The notes beneath the pieces were generated by a model, which made no database searches, was not told where the DNA came from, and saw nothing but the letters and a program-made list of their open reading frames with translations. A stretch of 64,000 nt of DNA from Acanthosepion lycidas (Eukaryota > Mollusca > Cephalopoda > Sepiida > Sepiidae), in the NCBI GenBank assembly GCA_963932145.1, contig OZ010573.1, positions 29,238,396 through 29,302,395 on the forward strand, given 5' to 3'. Each line of letters begins with the position of its first letter. Within the stretch, counting starts at the first letter, position 1. Shown piece after piece: positions 11,995 through 23,770 of this stretch. The position numbers and the translations under genes were made by a program.

Positions 11995-12150
11995 AATCTT
12001 GATTGACAACCAGTCTAGGAGAACAACTTGGAATTCCAAATCTGTTGGGCATCAGATGGGCACCCCCACCCTGTAAAAACTTACTTGCTATGGAAACTTC
12101 AGCAGTTAGGTCAGGCTGTACTCCGATGTGGGACTGGCAAAATTCCCCTT
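11995..12150 (+). repeat. SINE family S fragment
   Basis: Contains GACAACCAGTCTAGGAGAA and a following stretch shared with family S copies at 20.6 and 60.7 kb. The tRNA-like head is missing. Confidence 0.5.
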
Positions 12151-12214
12151 TGTAATATCCAACCTATTTGGAATTCTAAGTTTCCTATACTGTATTTTTG
12201 TTCATATTTTGGTT

Positions 12215-12495
12215 TAGTTTGTTTTGTTTTATGCCATATCAACCTCAATGTCGACAACTTTTTTTTTTCTGGTAATATTTTTGTTCTGTCAAAAATCTAC
12301 TTCTGTCAATATTTTTTTCCTAAAAAATGTATATATATATTTCCAAAAACATATAGCTGGTAATATTATTTTTCCAAAAACATATAGCTGGTAATATTAT
12401 TTTTTTAAAAACATACAACTGGCAACATTATTTTTTCAAGAACGTATTATCAGAGGCGTTGCTGTTGGACGTAGTTTATCTTCATACCCAGAACG
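12215..12495 (+). repeat. Dispersed repeat D, third copy
   Basis: Two nearly identical adjacent minisatellite units (CATATAGCTGGTAATATTAT, 12350-12410) lie within the same arrangement as the 10.07 kb copy, ending in TTGGACGTAGTTTATCTTCA. Confidence 0.6.
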
Positions 12496-12959
12496 CAGCT
12501 CATATTTTGAAATATGAACAATTACTACACAATACATACAGTATAGGAAACAACAAAAATTTCATGCAATTTACAAATACTAAAAGAAAGAATGTTGTGG
12601 TAAGCCATAATTGCTTAGGTTTTGAAAGGGCATGGTATTAAAAAGAGAGAAAAAAAAAAACAATTGTAAAGTTTGAATTTACAATCCCACTAAAAGTGAT
12701 GATGTCACAACATAAGAGAAACATCCAAGCGGCTAAGAAAACTGACTGTTTTATTTCTCTCTTTCTCTTCTGTTGGCAGTAAAACTAAGATGTGTCAGAG
12801 CTGGGACGTGATGTAAAATAAATCAGATATGGCTGACTACACATCTCATGACTTCTAACGAACCCTGGTTTAATGTAAGTATTGACATTCTGGTGTATGT
12901 ACATTTGGAATTCAGTGCTGCCAGAAGCAAAAAACTTTTATTCCTGTTCTCTCAGAGTA

Positions 12960-13440
12960 AAAGTAGCCAATGTCCCTTTGAAACTTTGGCAATCATAACT
13001 TTCTACAATTTCCTGTCCTTTGTAACTTTTAGTAAAATTTGTGTTTTTGCTATCTCTCCTAATCTCTGTTCTGCCAACCATTTACACAAGCTTGTTTGGT
13101 AGATTATTCACTGCTTTCCTTTCTCCATTCAATATGACCCATAAGTGTCAAATTTTCTAAGCCCACTTTCCTCATTCTGTACAATAGAAATTTCAACTGA
13201 CTCTTTCTGATTCTAATTATAATTCTCTTTTTTGTTTTTATTTTCTCTTCCATCTTTGCTCACAAGTTCATATCAGAGTATTCTCAGTATTCTTCTGTAG
13301 AACCACATCACTCTTGCCTCAGTTTTTCTCTTCATCTGTAAGTAAATTGTCCAGAATTCACTGCCATTGATATTACATTACAATTTAGCAATGTTTCTTA
13401 TTACACCAAGATCGTGATACTCTTTTGAGGTGATATCTAA
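12960..13440 (-). repeat. LINE-A 3' fragment
   Basis: The minus strand carries the usual LINE-A C-terminal region (ECWTI to GHIM) in broken frames. Truncated at its 5' end, like nearly all copies in the window. Confidence 0.6.
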
Positions 13441-13534
13441 CAATCCATGGCAAACTTTATATATCAGAAATTAGAATAATAAATAGCAATAAGTATGAAT
13501 TGGGATCCAAACACGGATTAGAATCCAAAAAAAT

Positions 13535-13795
13535 GATGGGATAAGGAACAATTCAGAAATGTTTATAAATTTAACATGTTTCGCTTTTATTGAAGTTTTA
13601 GCAGAATTTTTTTGGAAATAAATTCTGTAAGAAAAGGCTTGGGTCCTTTTATTTGTGTTATTTGTTTTAACACAGAACTAAAAGTACATGAATTTTTTCT
13701 TCCATAATTCATTTCCCACCCAAAATTTTACTGTAGCTTAAATAAAAGTGAAATGTTAAATTTATAAATGATTCCAATTTGTTCCTTATCCTATC
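13535..13795. mobile_element. Foldback/MITE-like element, about 260 bp
   Basis: Inverted ends of about 65 bp (13535-13601 and 13730-13795) share GGATAAGGAACAA and TTTATAAATTTAACAT with some mismatches. The internal sequence is non-coding. No convincing target duplication was seen. Confidence 0.6.
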
Positions 13796-14843
13796 AGTAA
13801 GTATACAATTATATTCATTTACAATATGATGATCACCCCTTGAGTTGCATGACAATATTTCATACCACTACATAAGTTACTGTAAATATGGTATATAGAG
13901 ATGAAGGTTGGGCTAATACATAAGTAAAGGCCAAATTTACTGTCTATATTACCATTTTATTGTTGACTCTATTTGGTTACAGTGTTTAAAGTGGATGACT
14001 ATCATCTTAATTCTTTTTGTGATTTGAGGGTTCATATAGGGTTGTTGTGTTTTGGGTTGACAAAAATTAATTTATTAAATTCATCTTTCCTTCCTTCTTT
14101 TTCTTCTGGAGTTGCACATCCGGTCAAACTCAACATCCAATGAATCTCCAACGCTTGCATCTCAAACTGCTACATTGAACCAATTTCCCCCCACTACTTC
14201 TCTTCTGCGAACACGTTTTTTTCTTCTTTTTATTGGGGCTGGCATGTCTGTGTTTTCCATTTGATTTTGGCAGGACGTGTTGTCATTGGTTGAGTTTTTT
14301 TTTATGACGTTCACTGACCCACATAAGCTATGTCCGGGTTCTGTCAGTTATTGATAATAGGAACAACAGAAGAAAGAGAAGGATTTATGTTTAATAGAGA
14401 AGGGAGAGAGTTTTCTTTGTCATTCTCCTAGTGAAAAGGAAAGTTTATATTTCCATATGGTGTTACTACTACCTAAATATTTCTAATAATAATAGTGAAC
14501 AGAATCTGAAATTCACAGAATATAATAGAAAGATATCCTGAAAATCTCCCCTATTTATACTGAAAAGATTGATTTGCATAATACTATCTGTTTTAGTGCA
14601 TAAAGAGTGATTTAAAGATGGTTTAGGTTTGTGAATTTACATTGCAGCAAAGATAAAAAAAAAAAAGCAAAAATACTAAAGTAGCAGCTTTCTAATCTAT
14701 ACAGTATGTTTTTCTAAAGATTCACTTAAAAATGTGCATATATTATAAAAATACACAAAAAACTTAAAACAAATTTTTTATCGTTATAATCTCTGTTGTT
14801 AAGAGGAATTTTTGGTGAACTGTAAACTGTCTAAAAATTTTTA
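13796..14843. other. Intergenic, nothing recognised
   Basis: AT-rich with a slightly GC-richer part at 14100-14350. No gene or repeat was identified. Confidence 0.45.
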
Positions 14844-14922
14844 GGGTTGTAAAAAGAGTTTTAAAATATGCTTACACTACACTACAGTAAACATATCATT
14901 TTTAAAAGTCTTTTTACAACCT
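14844..14922. mobile_element. Short foldback/MITE-like element
   Basis: Inverted arms of about 28 bp, with GGTTGTAAAAAG on the left and CTTTTTACAACC on the right, enclose a short spacer. No coding capacity. Confidence 0.5.
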
Positions 14923-14939
14923 TCGCAATTTTGATTAAA

Positions 14940-15260
14940 AATCTTTTTTTTCTGGCATTAACATTGGGGTATAAATTTGATAAAGAAATTTGAGCATATT
15001 TTTGCGGTGAAAAGAAAATTGGTTTGGATATTATTGCAAAAATCAGATAATTGTTGGATTTTAATGAAACCTTCAGAAGTTATTTAAAAAAATAAATGAA
15101 AATATTTTGTTAAATGTTTTTTTTAAGAAAATCTTTGTCAATATGAAAGATTTTGTCGATTTCACTGATAAAAACAATTTCAATCAATTTAGATTCAATT
15201 TGAAACATAACAACAATATATTTTCATTCTTGAATGAAAATATTGAATTTATTAGCTTGT
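14940..15260 (-). repeat. AT-rich dispersed repeat E, diverged copy
   Basis: On the minus strand, TTATCTGATTTTTGCAA, a nearby TCCAAACCAATTTTC and the sequence around them parallel the copies at 16.7-17.7 and 29.6-30.4 kb. Divergence is high, so limits are approximate. Confidence 0.4.
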
Positions 15261-15344
15261 AAAAAAGTGATTTCAACACCGACACGCCGAGGGAGACATA
15301 CCGCCAAATGTCAATTTCAATTGTAATTTCATCTCTCTCTCTCT

Positions 15345-15520
15345 CAACAGAGAAGCTACCAGTCTTTGTATATATGTAAATAAATTATACATTTATTTAT
15401 CTCTATTCAGTGTCCTCTTTTGTTCAACGCTTGTATTTAATTTACATTTGCCGAGACGGAGAGGGAATTAACCACAACAAATTCTGTATTCCAGGTTCTG
15501 GTTACCCATTTTCGCCTCAA
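15345..15520. repeat. Two-copy repeat, possibly an LTR end
   Basis: TTTACATTTGCCGAGACGGA, followed about 50 bp later by TTACCCATTTTCGCCTC, recurs at 33200-33365. An AATAAA site lies upstream. The arrangement would suit the end of an LTR with following leader, but no matching second end was found, so the class is undecided. Confidence 0.35.
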
Positions 15521-16249
15521 AAAAAAAAAAAGAAAAAGAAAAAAAAAGACAGTGAAAAATGCGAATGTTTTGTGAGAATTTCTTCTCACACAGTTCAACC
15601 CTTGGCAAAGACAAGAAAGACATACAATCAACAAGGCATACCTTAAAACTTAAAACAAATTTTATTGTATCCTTGCAAAAAAAGATTTTGCCCTTTTTTG
15701 CCCCTGGGAACAGGGTGGGGTAGTTCTTCAATGAATAGGTAGTGTCTTTTGCTTCAGTAGGACTCTATTGGTCTCTACGAAGTTGGAGAAGCTGGAATTA
15801 CCATTCGGTTGCAGAAGTTGAAATTCGGCTGTTGTCGAGATCATTCATAAAGTTCTTCGTGTAAACGTACACATTTGACGACAGTCAATAAATGACTGAA
15901 TTACAGCCTTGAAGGAATTAAGCTGGGATATGACGTCGTCTCTGAAGCATTACAATTTTGGTTGCTGAAAAGAATCATAGCCTAATTATTTAGGCTTGAT
16001 CTTGGGCGCTAAAGGCCCTGCAAAGATATTTAAAAATGAGTCCAGACTTTTCCACGAATTTGCTGCAACTAAGTCAAAAGGGCACGAGCCGTTAAAAAAT
16101 GCCCGCGAAAAACCCAAGTCAAAATTAGACCAATGAAATTGGTCGTTACAAATCAGCCAATAGTAGCCTAAATTGCAGAATTTCTCACAGTTTCTTTAAA
16201 ACCCTATGTTGAGCACAATTTTTTAATTGATCCTGCTCTTTTTGTAATT

Positions 16250-16456
16250 GAGGCACTAACTTGAATTTCCTGATTTACGACCTCTTGGGAATACAAGGTA
16301 TTCTAAGCTTGGGTGTGCAGGTAGTAAATAACGGCTCGGAATTAAAAATCAGAGAGCCGAGTTCCAAATCCAGTTGTGTTCGTTATATTCAGTTACGCGC
16401 GAGTACCCATGGGAAAGGTATGAATCCACATCTTCTCCCCATCTCCACTATTGATT
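16250..16456 (+). repeat. SINE family S with remnant of 5S rRNA at its 5' side
   Basis: CTTGGGAATACAAGGTATTC then TAAGCTT (about 16283-16309) matches the 3' end of 5S rRNA. The tRNA-like head of family S follows directly (B-box-like GAGTTCCAAATCC), then ACCCATGGGAAAGGTATGAA, the family's body. The same 5S-to-tRNA order is clearer at 52.7-52.9 kb. The 5S part upstream of 16283 is too diverged to delimit. Confidence 0.6.
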
Positions 16457-16709
16457 AATTAGTAGGACTTGTAAATCCTTATCTCCGAAAAATTCTTATA
16501 ATCTAAAAAAAAACAACATTTTTGGCTTTAAATAACCTGCAAAAGATTGATAGGCCGTGAAGAAACAAATAAATCAATCAATATATAATCAGTATATGCC
16601 GTGGAAAAGATTTTGTTGAGTTATTCTAAAGAATATAGTGAATACTCCTTAAGAGGTACCTCCACAGGAAACGCGATACATAAAGGTTTCAAATAAATAT
16701 TTAAAACAT

Positions 16710-17660
16710 TGAAAGAAAAAAAAAATTCTTGAAGCCTTTATTCTAGTTTTAATTTCAACCTAATAGATTAAATTTAATGTTTCCAAGAAACAAAATATTC
16801 TGCTGCAGCTCAAAAACTAATTTAAAACTAATTTTGACTTGGAAGGAGTTTTTTGCTAAAATAGCTGATTAGCGGCATTTTTAACCACCTTTCATCGCAA
16901 TGTAATTCTCTTTACTAAAAAAAAAAAATTCCAAAAATAAATTTTTGCTTTTAACTAATGTAAATAAGGGGATGAAAATTTAATTTCTCGAAATTTCATA
17001 AAATTAAATAAAAGAAGAGAGGTAGGTAACAGATGTAAAAGAAAATATTTTCCCCAAGATTTTCTTAAAAATAAAATTTCATTCATTTGTGACTAAGTCC
17101 TGAAAGTTTAATTAAAATCTGACAACTATCTGATTTTTGCAAAAATTTCCAAATCAATGTGTTTTTACCGAACAAGATGCTAAAATTTTCTATACAGAAG
17201 GTCGTCTGGTTACATTTGACCCGACGTACGGCATTTCGTGGTTACGGAGCCATCTCCCATAAATACGTCGTCGCGTGGTACTATATGAGGAAGACAGTGT
17301 TGTTTCTTCACCGGCTGTACTCCATGTTGAATTGTTCTACATTCGCTATCTCTCGTTTGTGTCGTCTTTGGTAGGGAACTTTTTACCCTACATGATGACT
17401 TTGAAGCGTAAGGCAGAGTCCTGGGTGCTTATGTATGTGAGTTCCAACCTACGTCAAAAATCAGGTTGCGTTGCACCGTAGAAACGAAAGTCGAGAAACT
17501 CCTGTAATAATCTTTGTCCTCCCACTGCTGACGCAAGAAAAGCAAAATTTTTAAACAAAATTTTGAACATGCGAGAAAGAATTAAAAAATCAAAAAATAC
17601 TTTAATCTTTCGTTTTAACAAACATTTTGACCATAAAACTATCTTTTTATCAAGTTTGGG
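16710..17660 (+). repeat. AT-rich dispersed repeat E with a GC-richer insertion
   Basis: The flanks (16710-17185 and 17540-17660) parallel the copy at 29.6-30.4 kb in the same orientation, for instance ATTTCCAAATCAATGTGTTT here against ATTTCCAAATTAATGTGTTT there. The middle block, about 17190-17535, is GC-richer with many CpG and has no counterpart in the other copies. No class is recognised for either. Confidence 0.45.
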
Positions 17661-18780
17661 TCATTTTTTCATCATAGTATGCTCTTTTGATCAGAAAATT
17701 AGTGGAAGTACTTAAGCTTTATATAAGTAAATATACTTTTCTGTTTTAGCATCCCTATATCACTTTCTTATCAATATTGAATTTTGTACGAATCTGTGCA
17801 AAAAGTTCATGCACATTTTCAGGAAAATCTTAACATCTAATTGGTCAATAAACACACAAGTGGGCGTTGCAATCGACCCACATACAAGTCTTTTTCCAGC
17901 GTGTGACCAAGTTCTCACACTCTTTTTCCAGGAGCCTGTCACGTAGTTGCATTAATTATAAATATCAGACGCATGTTCGTTCTCTCTCTTCTTCCTTGAT
18001 TTCTCTTGCTACAAGATGTACTTGTAAAAAGGATTTGCGTCTTGACCATGTGCGGTCAGACGCTTATGAAAACATTTTCACACATGCACGTACATACAAA
18101 ATTTTCCAAACTACATTACAAACATAGCAACAAGAACTTTTCTCTTTAAAATACTCTGATCAAGATTTTTGCACACATCTTTACAAAATTGTAATATTCT
18201 GCATATATAAAATATATATGTTGCGCCAAAGCTATCCTTTTTGTCGTAATTGAATATCGTTACCATTTGACCCTTTTTTATAATTTATGTTTGTGGATGT
18301 TGCATGTTTTATTTGCAGTGCAACTTTAAATGTTCATGCAGCCTTCCTAGATCAACAACATTATCATAATAGTTGACGTTAGCATATTTTTGCTGCAAGA
18401 ATTTTTGCAAATTTAGAAAATGACACATTATTTTACTTTAGCAGTCCAATGCAGGTATTCTAGGACTTCAGTAAAAAAAAGAAAAAAGAAAAGAATATTA
18501 CAGATAAACATGCAATTTACTTAAACTGTAAAAATAGGCACAAGTGGTAATGTCCCCAATTCCAGACACAAAGAAAATTTAAAATAAAAGACAAAATTAT
18601 AAGAATCAACCTGCAAAGTTTCAACCAATTTACTGTAAACACTCGTGTATAAAACTATTTCATATATAGTACCACTTCTGAATTTTTTGCGGAAAAAACT
18701 TTTTTTTTTTTTAATTTAGCTCGCATATAACACGAATCCAGCTTCTGAACAATACTAGTAGGCCTACCGTAGTCAAATAT
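17661..18780. other. Intergenic, nothing recognised
   Basis: AT-rich. An 86-codon frame at 17867-18127 has no recognisable motif. Confidence 0.45.
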
Positions 18781-18907
18781 TGCAGTACTGTCTAACGTAA
18801 TAAACCCTGCCTGTTGCAGCTCTGTCATGTCTCTCCGGTGGTTCTGGACGAAAAGTAAACCACCCGGTCCTCCCCGGGTGAACTGAAGGAACCACCATTA
18901 TCCGCCA

Positions 18908-19942
18908 CGTTGGGAATTTTTGATCCGAACAACAGTATTTCGATCCCTCAGAACGATCTGGAGGTAGGATGAATTAAATGGCTGGGTATTACGCTGAAAG
19001 GAATTCACTATTCAAAAAAAAGTTTCTTGTCGTAGCCGCAAAGACATGAAAAAGAAAACATAAGCAACTCTTTCGGTTCCTGTACAAAGAGCCCTTTTTA
19101 GGCCACTGTTTTTATGTCACTACCGAAGAATTTACACGAGTACAAAAGGTCGAAACGAGATTCACTCGTTTGGGGTCGGAAGTGACAGAGAGAGAGCAGG
19201 AAAATTTCTGCCTAAACAATTTCGGCTGATCTAAGGGAAGTAATTCGTGGATCTTCGTCTGCACCCTACAATATAGCAGTCTGCTTTCTCGCAGCCTTGT
19301 TGACGAAGTTATCTGGATTTGTACGGGTTCTATTTCTATCTCTTGGTTCAGATCGGTCTTCTTGACGCAGGACAACCAACAGACCAGACCAGCAAATTCC
19401 AACAAGCCGCCTCTTCCACGTTCTGCCACGTTCCGATCTGACTAACTCAAGCGTGCGGGCAGCTTATATGGAGAGAGGCGGAGCTAAACCATCTTTCGGC
19501 ACTGCCCCCGAATTTTAATATGCAAATCGCATTTGACCACCATGCAAGCTTTTCCAGTCCCGGAAACCCAGTTTTCAAGAGATACTAAAATCGGATTCAG
19601 ACCTCCTGCTGGGTCCTCCGCAGACAACGTCCACTTAAGTTTTGCCAAAACAACTTATCCCGTCTGGTTGAATTCCGCCATTTAGACCACCCAAAAGTCC
19701 AATTCGCCATTTATCACAAACTTTACTTTAACGAATCCGTCTCTTAATCACTCTGGAATTATTACATTTAATTAACTAATAACTCAACCTCAGAAACAAT
19801 TATTAAGAGAAAAAAAAAACAAACTTATTTCTGGAATTACTCCCTTCTACCCAAGTAATTAGCACCTTCATCGTAATTCTTTAGTGCCGTTGATTACTAA
19901 TTCCACCTCGGGGTGGAGGGTGGGTTCTCTCTCGATGTCACA
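18908..19942 (-). mobile_element. LTR of an LTR retrotransposon, with a short leader (fossil)
   Basis: Read on the minus strand it begins TGTGACATCGAGAG and ends in TTCCCAACG, immediately followed by TGGCGGATAATGG, the usual place and form of a primer-binding site. A TATA-like box (CATATAAGC, about 19462-19470) lies about midway, as in an LTR promoter. About 130 bp of leader-like sequence remains to about 18780, with no gag or pol recognised, so the element is a remnant and broken. GC content is clearly above its surroundings. The family (Ty3/Gypsy-like?) is uncertain. Confidence 0.5.
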
Positions 19943-20617
19943 CTAGGCATATTTTGTAGCAAATAACTGGTCTTGATTCTTTTTGTAGAAAGCGACCTAA
20001 AAATGGCGAGATAAAACACTTACCGTAAATAAAATATCTGATACGAAGATTTAAATATCGTTTTGTTTTCATTCATGCCTGACTATGGTAGCTTTTTTAC
20101 CCTGGGACTACCTCCGTTGTAGGTAGGTTACGGTCACCAAAATGCATAAATTTTATTTTAAAATTGAACTCCTCCAATAAAAATTACTTGTGTCTAGTAC
20201 AACCGATAACTGCAAATGCATGATTTTTAACCTCATAAAAAATGATGATATAAACTCGTACAAATTTTTTTACGGTAAACCATTATTTGAAGCTCTATTG
20301 TATTTTAAATTAGGCCATTAAAAAGACAACCTCAATCCCTCGTTACTTTTTACAACTCCAAAATAACCTATATTGAAGCGTGTGAAATATTCAAGATGAT
20401 AAAAAAACAGCTCTCTCTCCAAAATGTCCCACCAAATTCAAAAACTGCAATTTTGCACACCAAGAACATGAAACCTATTTAAAATGCTAAGCTAACTTTG
20501 TTTTTAATTCATTCAGATTTCTATAATATTATAATTATTTATAATAAATTACCCGTTCTTTAATTATTAACTAATTTTTTCGTTGAATGTCTTTTTCGTT
20601 TAATATATTCTGAATTA
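19943..20617. other. Intergenic, nothing recognised
   Basis: AT-rich, no gene or recognised repeat. Confidence 0.45.
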
Positions 20618-20840
20618 AGGAGACATGATAGGGTAATGGTTAACCAAGTTCGAATTCCAGCTGAGTTCATTTACGGGTTAACACCCTTGGGAAAGGTATA
20701 AATCCAACTCTTTTCTCCGCAACAGGACAGACTGGGTTCTATAGCCTTGGATGGAAACTGCTCTAGGAGAAGGAAAACTCTGAATTCAAAACTGTATGTA
20801 ACCCTGATGAAGCAATTACTATGCAGCTAAAGATCATTCG
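20618..20840 (+). repeat. SINE family S
   Basis: An A-box-like GATAGGGTAATGGTTAACC is followed by the B box GTTCGAATTCC, then ACACCCTTGGGAAAGGTATA and GGACAGACTGGGTTCTATAG of the body. It resembles octopus tRNA-derived SINEs of the OR type; that name is from memory of the family and not from comparison. Confidence 0.75.
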
Positions 20841-21107
20841 CATTGACTTGATAATCGATTTCTTTCCAGAATAAATTTGGCTTGACAAATAAAACTGCGA
20901 CGAACATTCAACCAGGATTGAAAAAGGCCATGATGCTGCGCATGGTTAATCCGCCATTTGCAAATTGGAAAAGGCGCATGTGCAGACTGGGATACGAACT
21001 AGAATGTGAGAAGAACTTTTGAGGAGCATCAGCGTAACTACAGAAGTGCGAAGACAGGAGAAAAGGACTCGTCACGTTTCTGTGTCTTGTCAGAGAAAAG
21101 AGCAAGA

Positions 21108-21132
21108 AATCTGTTTCACCGTGAAACAGATT
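21108..21132. other. Perfect 12-bp inverted repeat
   Basis: AATCTGTTTCAC is followed by one base and its exact reverse complement. No surrounding element is recognised. Confidence 0.5.
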
Positions 21133-21424
21133 AGTGGTGTTAAAAGAAATCACATTTCCCCTCATTTAATTTTTTACTGTCTGTCGGTTGTTGTTTTTTT
21201 TCTGTTCGTTTTGTTCTTTTTTCTTCCTAAAACCTCTGTCGCAAAATTGTCACCAATGTAAAAAAAAAAAAAAAAAACTTGGGAAAGTTCTGGGTTAAGG
21301 TATCAGATTGAGAAAAATATATTTGAAATTCAGTTGGGATATTCCATCTTTTGGAAGAAGCGGAGAGAGAGCACGGGCGAATAAAGAGAGATTTATTTTC
21401 CCCACGAAGTATTAAGAAACTTTA

Positions 21425-21828
21425 ATACCTAATTAGGATTTTCATTATTCGGGCTATTGTCCTCATCTTTGTCGTCATATTTATTACAACATTTCGGCTG
21501 TTGTACGCTCCGGCGTTCTTCAGGTGGTTGGAATGTCGAACTGAGCCCTTTATTTCGCTCACTGGGGTAGACTGTTCTAGTTCCACGTGCCATGTTTTAA
21601 TGGATGTCAGTTATCAGTTATCTCCTGCTAATTTCCCTCTGAAAGTTCTCCACTGCCTTAACCATGTATTGAACTTATGGAATCTCCCATACTTGCCTGT
21701 CACCCCCCTACGGGAAGATGCACTCTTCCCCAAATTAACCTTTAATCAATCATCACTTCACTTTTCCAAACTCAACTTCCCATTGGTTAAAACGTTTAAC
21801 AAGCAACCTATCATCACTTTGTGTATGT

Positions 21829-21885
<57 letters not shown>

Positions 21886-22245
21886 TCATGTTATTGTTGA
21901 AATCTATAACTATGTTGTTTTTTCCTTGATTTCTTTAAGTTGTATTGTCTTCATATGTTCGTTTAATTTATTTGTTGTGGAGAAATGCATAATGTACTTG
22001 CACATTTTAGGCCTTCACACAATTTCACCTTCTGACACATCTTACTTAGCATAAATTCTGCAACAAACTCACACTCTTTGGGTCCTGTCACTGGATCTAA
22101 CTAACGCCTTTATCAACTGTGCCATGTGTCGTTGAGGAAACGTAATAAATATGATGACAAAGATGAGGACAATACTCTGAATAATGTAAATAATGTACAT
22201 AATACCTCATCTCAGAAATATAGATAGATACCTAATTAGGATGCT
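21425..22245 (-). repeat. SINE family A with inverted tails, expanded by a (TA)n run
   Basis: On the minus strand, from 22245 down: an inverted family tail (22138-22245), the tRNA-like head (A-box-like TGGCACAGTTGATAAAGG near 22115), the body, then the normal tail ending near 21430 with its CTGAAGAACG. A (TA)n tract at about 21832-21882 and about 100 bp of foreign sequence interrupt the body. The order of parts is the same as at 6.5 kb. Confidence 0.65.
21832..21882. repeat. (TA)n microsatellite
   Basis: About 25 TA repeats inside a SINE-A copy. Confidence 0.95.
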
Positions 22246-22324
22246 CAGAAAGTGGAATCTATGAATCAAATTCAAACTGCTGCCTAGTCTGTTAGTCTAT
22301 ATATTTTTAGAGTAGGCATGAAAC

Positions 22325-22500
22325 CATCACTTTGGGTTAAATAGCAAAGTAAACTGAAATCTCTCCAGCCTTGAGTTGCAACCAATCGAGGAGAATAAAA
22401 ACTCTGAATTTCAAATCGGACAGAAGACAACCTTACTGCATTATCTATCCCAAGAATGGATAACAATTAATTACAGATAATAAAGAGGAATGTGTGTATA
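22325..22500 (+). repeat. SINE family S fragment
   Basis: Shares the body wording of family S (GTTGCAACCAATCGAGGAGA, then AACTCTGAATTTCAAATCGG). The head is absent. Confidence 0.5.
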
Positions 22501-22947
22501 GCCATAATTGCCCATGTTCTGAAGAAACATGGCATTAGAAAAAAAATACCTAATTAAAAAATATATTAATCAATAAGTTATCTTAAAGTTAAATTTCCAG
22601 GTGACAAATCTATTTCTCCTCCCACCTATAGACATTCTGGGAATGACTTATTCTTGTGGGGGTGATATCCTTATTTTGTGCCTAGAGGGAGTTACTAGGT
22701 GCTGTCACCAGGTGATCCCCTCTCAACAATGAAAGGAGAGAGAGATAAGAAGAAACAAAGCATTAGCTGAATTAACTCGAGTAGTGACCTCTGTTGGATT
22801 TTAGTATGGTCAGGTCATTCAGTGTATCGAAATTATATATAAGCAAAAAGAAAGACACGCACTGCAAACAAACACAAAACCTAAAGAAGAACGAAAAAAA
22901 GCATACTCATGTGTGTGTGTGTGTGTATAAGGAATGGATTTAGTTAT

Positions 22948-22957
22948 AAGGAATGGA

Positions 22958-23010
<53 letters not shown>

Positions 23011-23313
23011 TCATATATTATCAAATGGACTAAATCTGACAATTATTTTAATATATTGTTTATATTATTTTTTATTTTTATAGATACAAATATCTTTAAG
23101 TAACAACATTTACCGACCTGAATGTCCGAGTAATTTTATAGAAAATATGCTCCCTTTGTAGCTAAATGGTACAGAATGTCAAGCAAGATAGATGGCGGTT
23201 TTGTGCAGGATACAGTTTCAATTCCTGTCGGAGGACACATATTTTCTATGAAATTTCTCGGACATTCAGTCTGGTAAATTTTGTTAAATTTGTATCTCTA
23301 AAAATAACTTATA

Positions 23314-23372
<59 letters not shown>

Positions 23373-23387
23373 GAATGGATTTAATTA
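22948..23387. mobile_element. tRNA-like sequence between inverted arms and (TA)n runs
   Basis: Direct repeats AAGGAATGGATTTAATTA lie at both edges (22948-22965 and 23370-23387). Inside them are (TA)n runs (22964-23006 and 23319-23369), then inverted arms of about 41 well-matched bases (23109-23149 and 23238-23278), with weaker pairing outward to about 23070 and 23312. The centre, about 88 bp, looks tRNA-like: A-box-like TAGCTAAATGGTACAGAATG near 23159 and B-box-like AGTTTCAATTCC near 23214. Whether it is one element or several nested is not settled. Confidence 0.55.
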
Positions 23388-23599
23388 CTAGGCCATCTAC
23401 ATTAAAATAAAGCAAACCACACTCAACAAAATTACATTTCAAACCAGTCACAACATATTACAGTGTATTTAAAACACATGGTTCTGTTGATAACATTTTT
23501 TCTCTCATGTGGTCATGTACAATACCACAGAACCGCATTATGAATTTACGATCTGTATCTGCTATTCCGCGACTGTTATCGTAAACACTTACAGGATGT

Positions 23600-23705
23600 C
23601 TCTTTGACATCTCTGTTGTAATATCTATAACCACTCTGATTATGGCTCATGTGAGCCGAAAGTTTAGATCGAAGACCAATATAATAAAGAAACATTTTAT
23701 CTGTG
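23600..23705 (+). repeat. Dispersed repeat C, motif copy
   Basis: CTGATTA (23636-23642) is followed by TGGCTCATGTGAGCC and GAAA. It is the same arrangement as at 7.28 kb, with a base change in the CTGANGA strand. AATATAATAAAGAAA follows, as in the 47.0 kb copy. Confidence 0.55.
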
Positions 23706-23719
23706 TGTGTGTGTGTGAT

Positions 23720-23770
23720 GGCTGGCTACTCGTATCCGAGGATACCCGTCCACTAAGGCGGCTAGCTAAT
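23720..23770 (-). repeat. SINE family T tail fragment
   Basis: GGCTGGCTACTCGTATCCGA matches the 3' end (minus strand) of the SINE at 25.05-25.34 kb. Confidence 0.55.

Noticed and set aside
19112-19429. A 105-codon minus-strand frame below a TATA-like box, resembling a first exon of a host gene
   Set aside because: It lies within an LTR, whose ends, promoter box and adjacent primer-binding-like sequence explain the features. No splice-linked exon was recognised.
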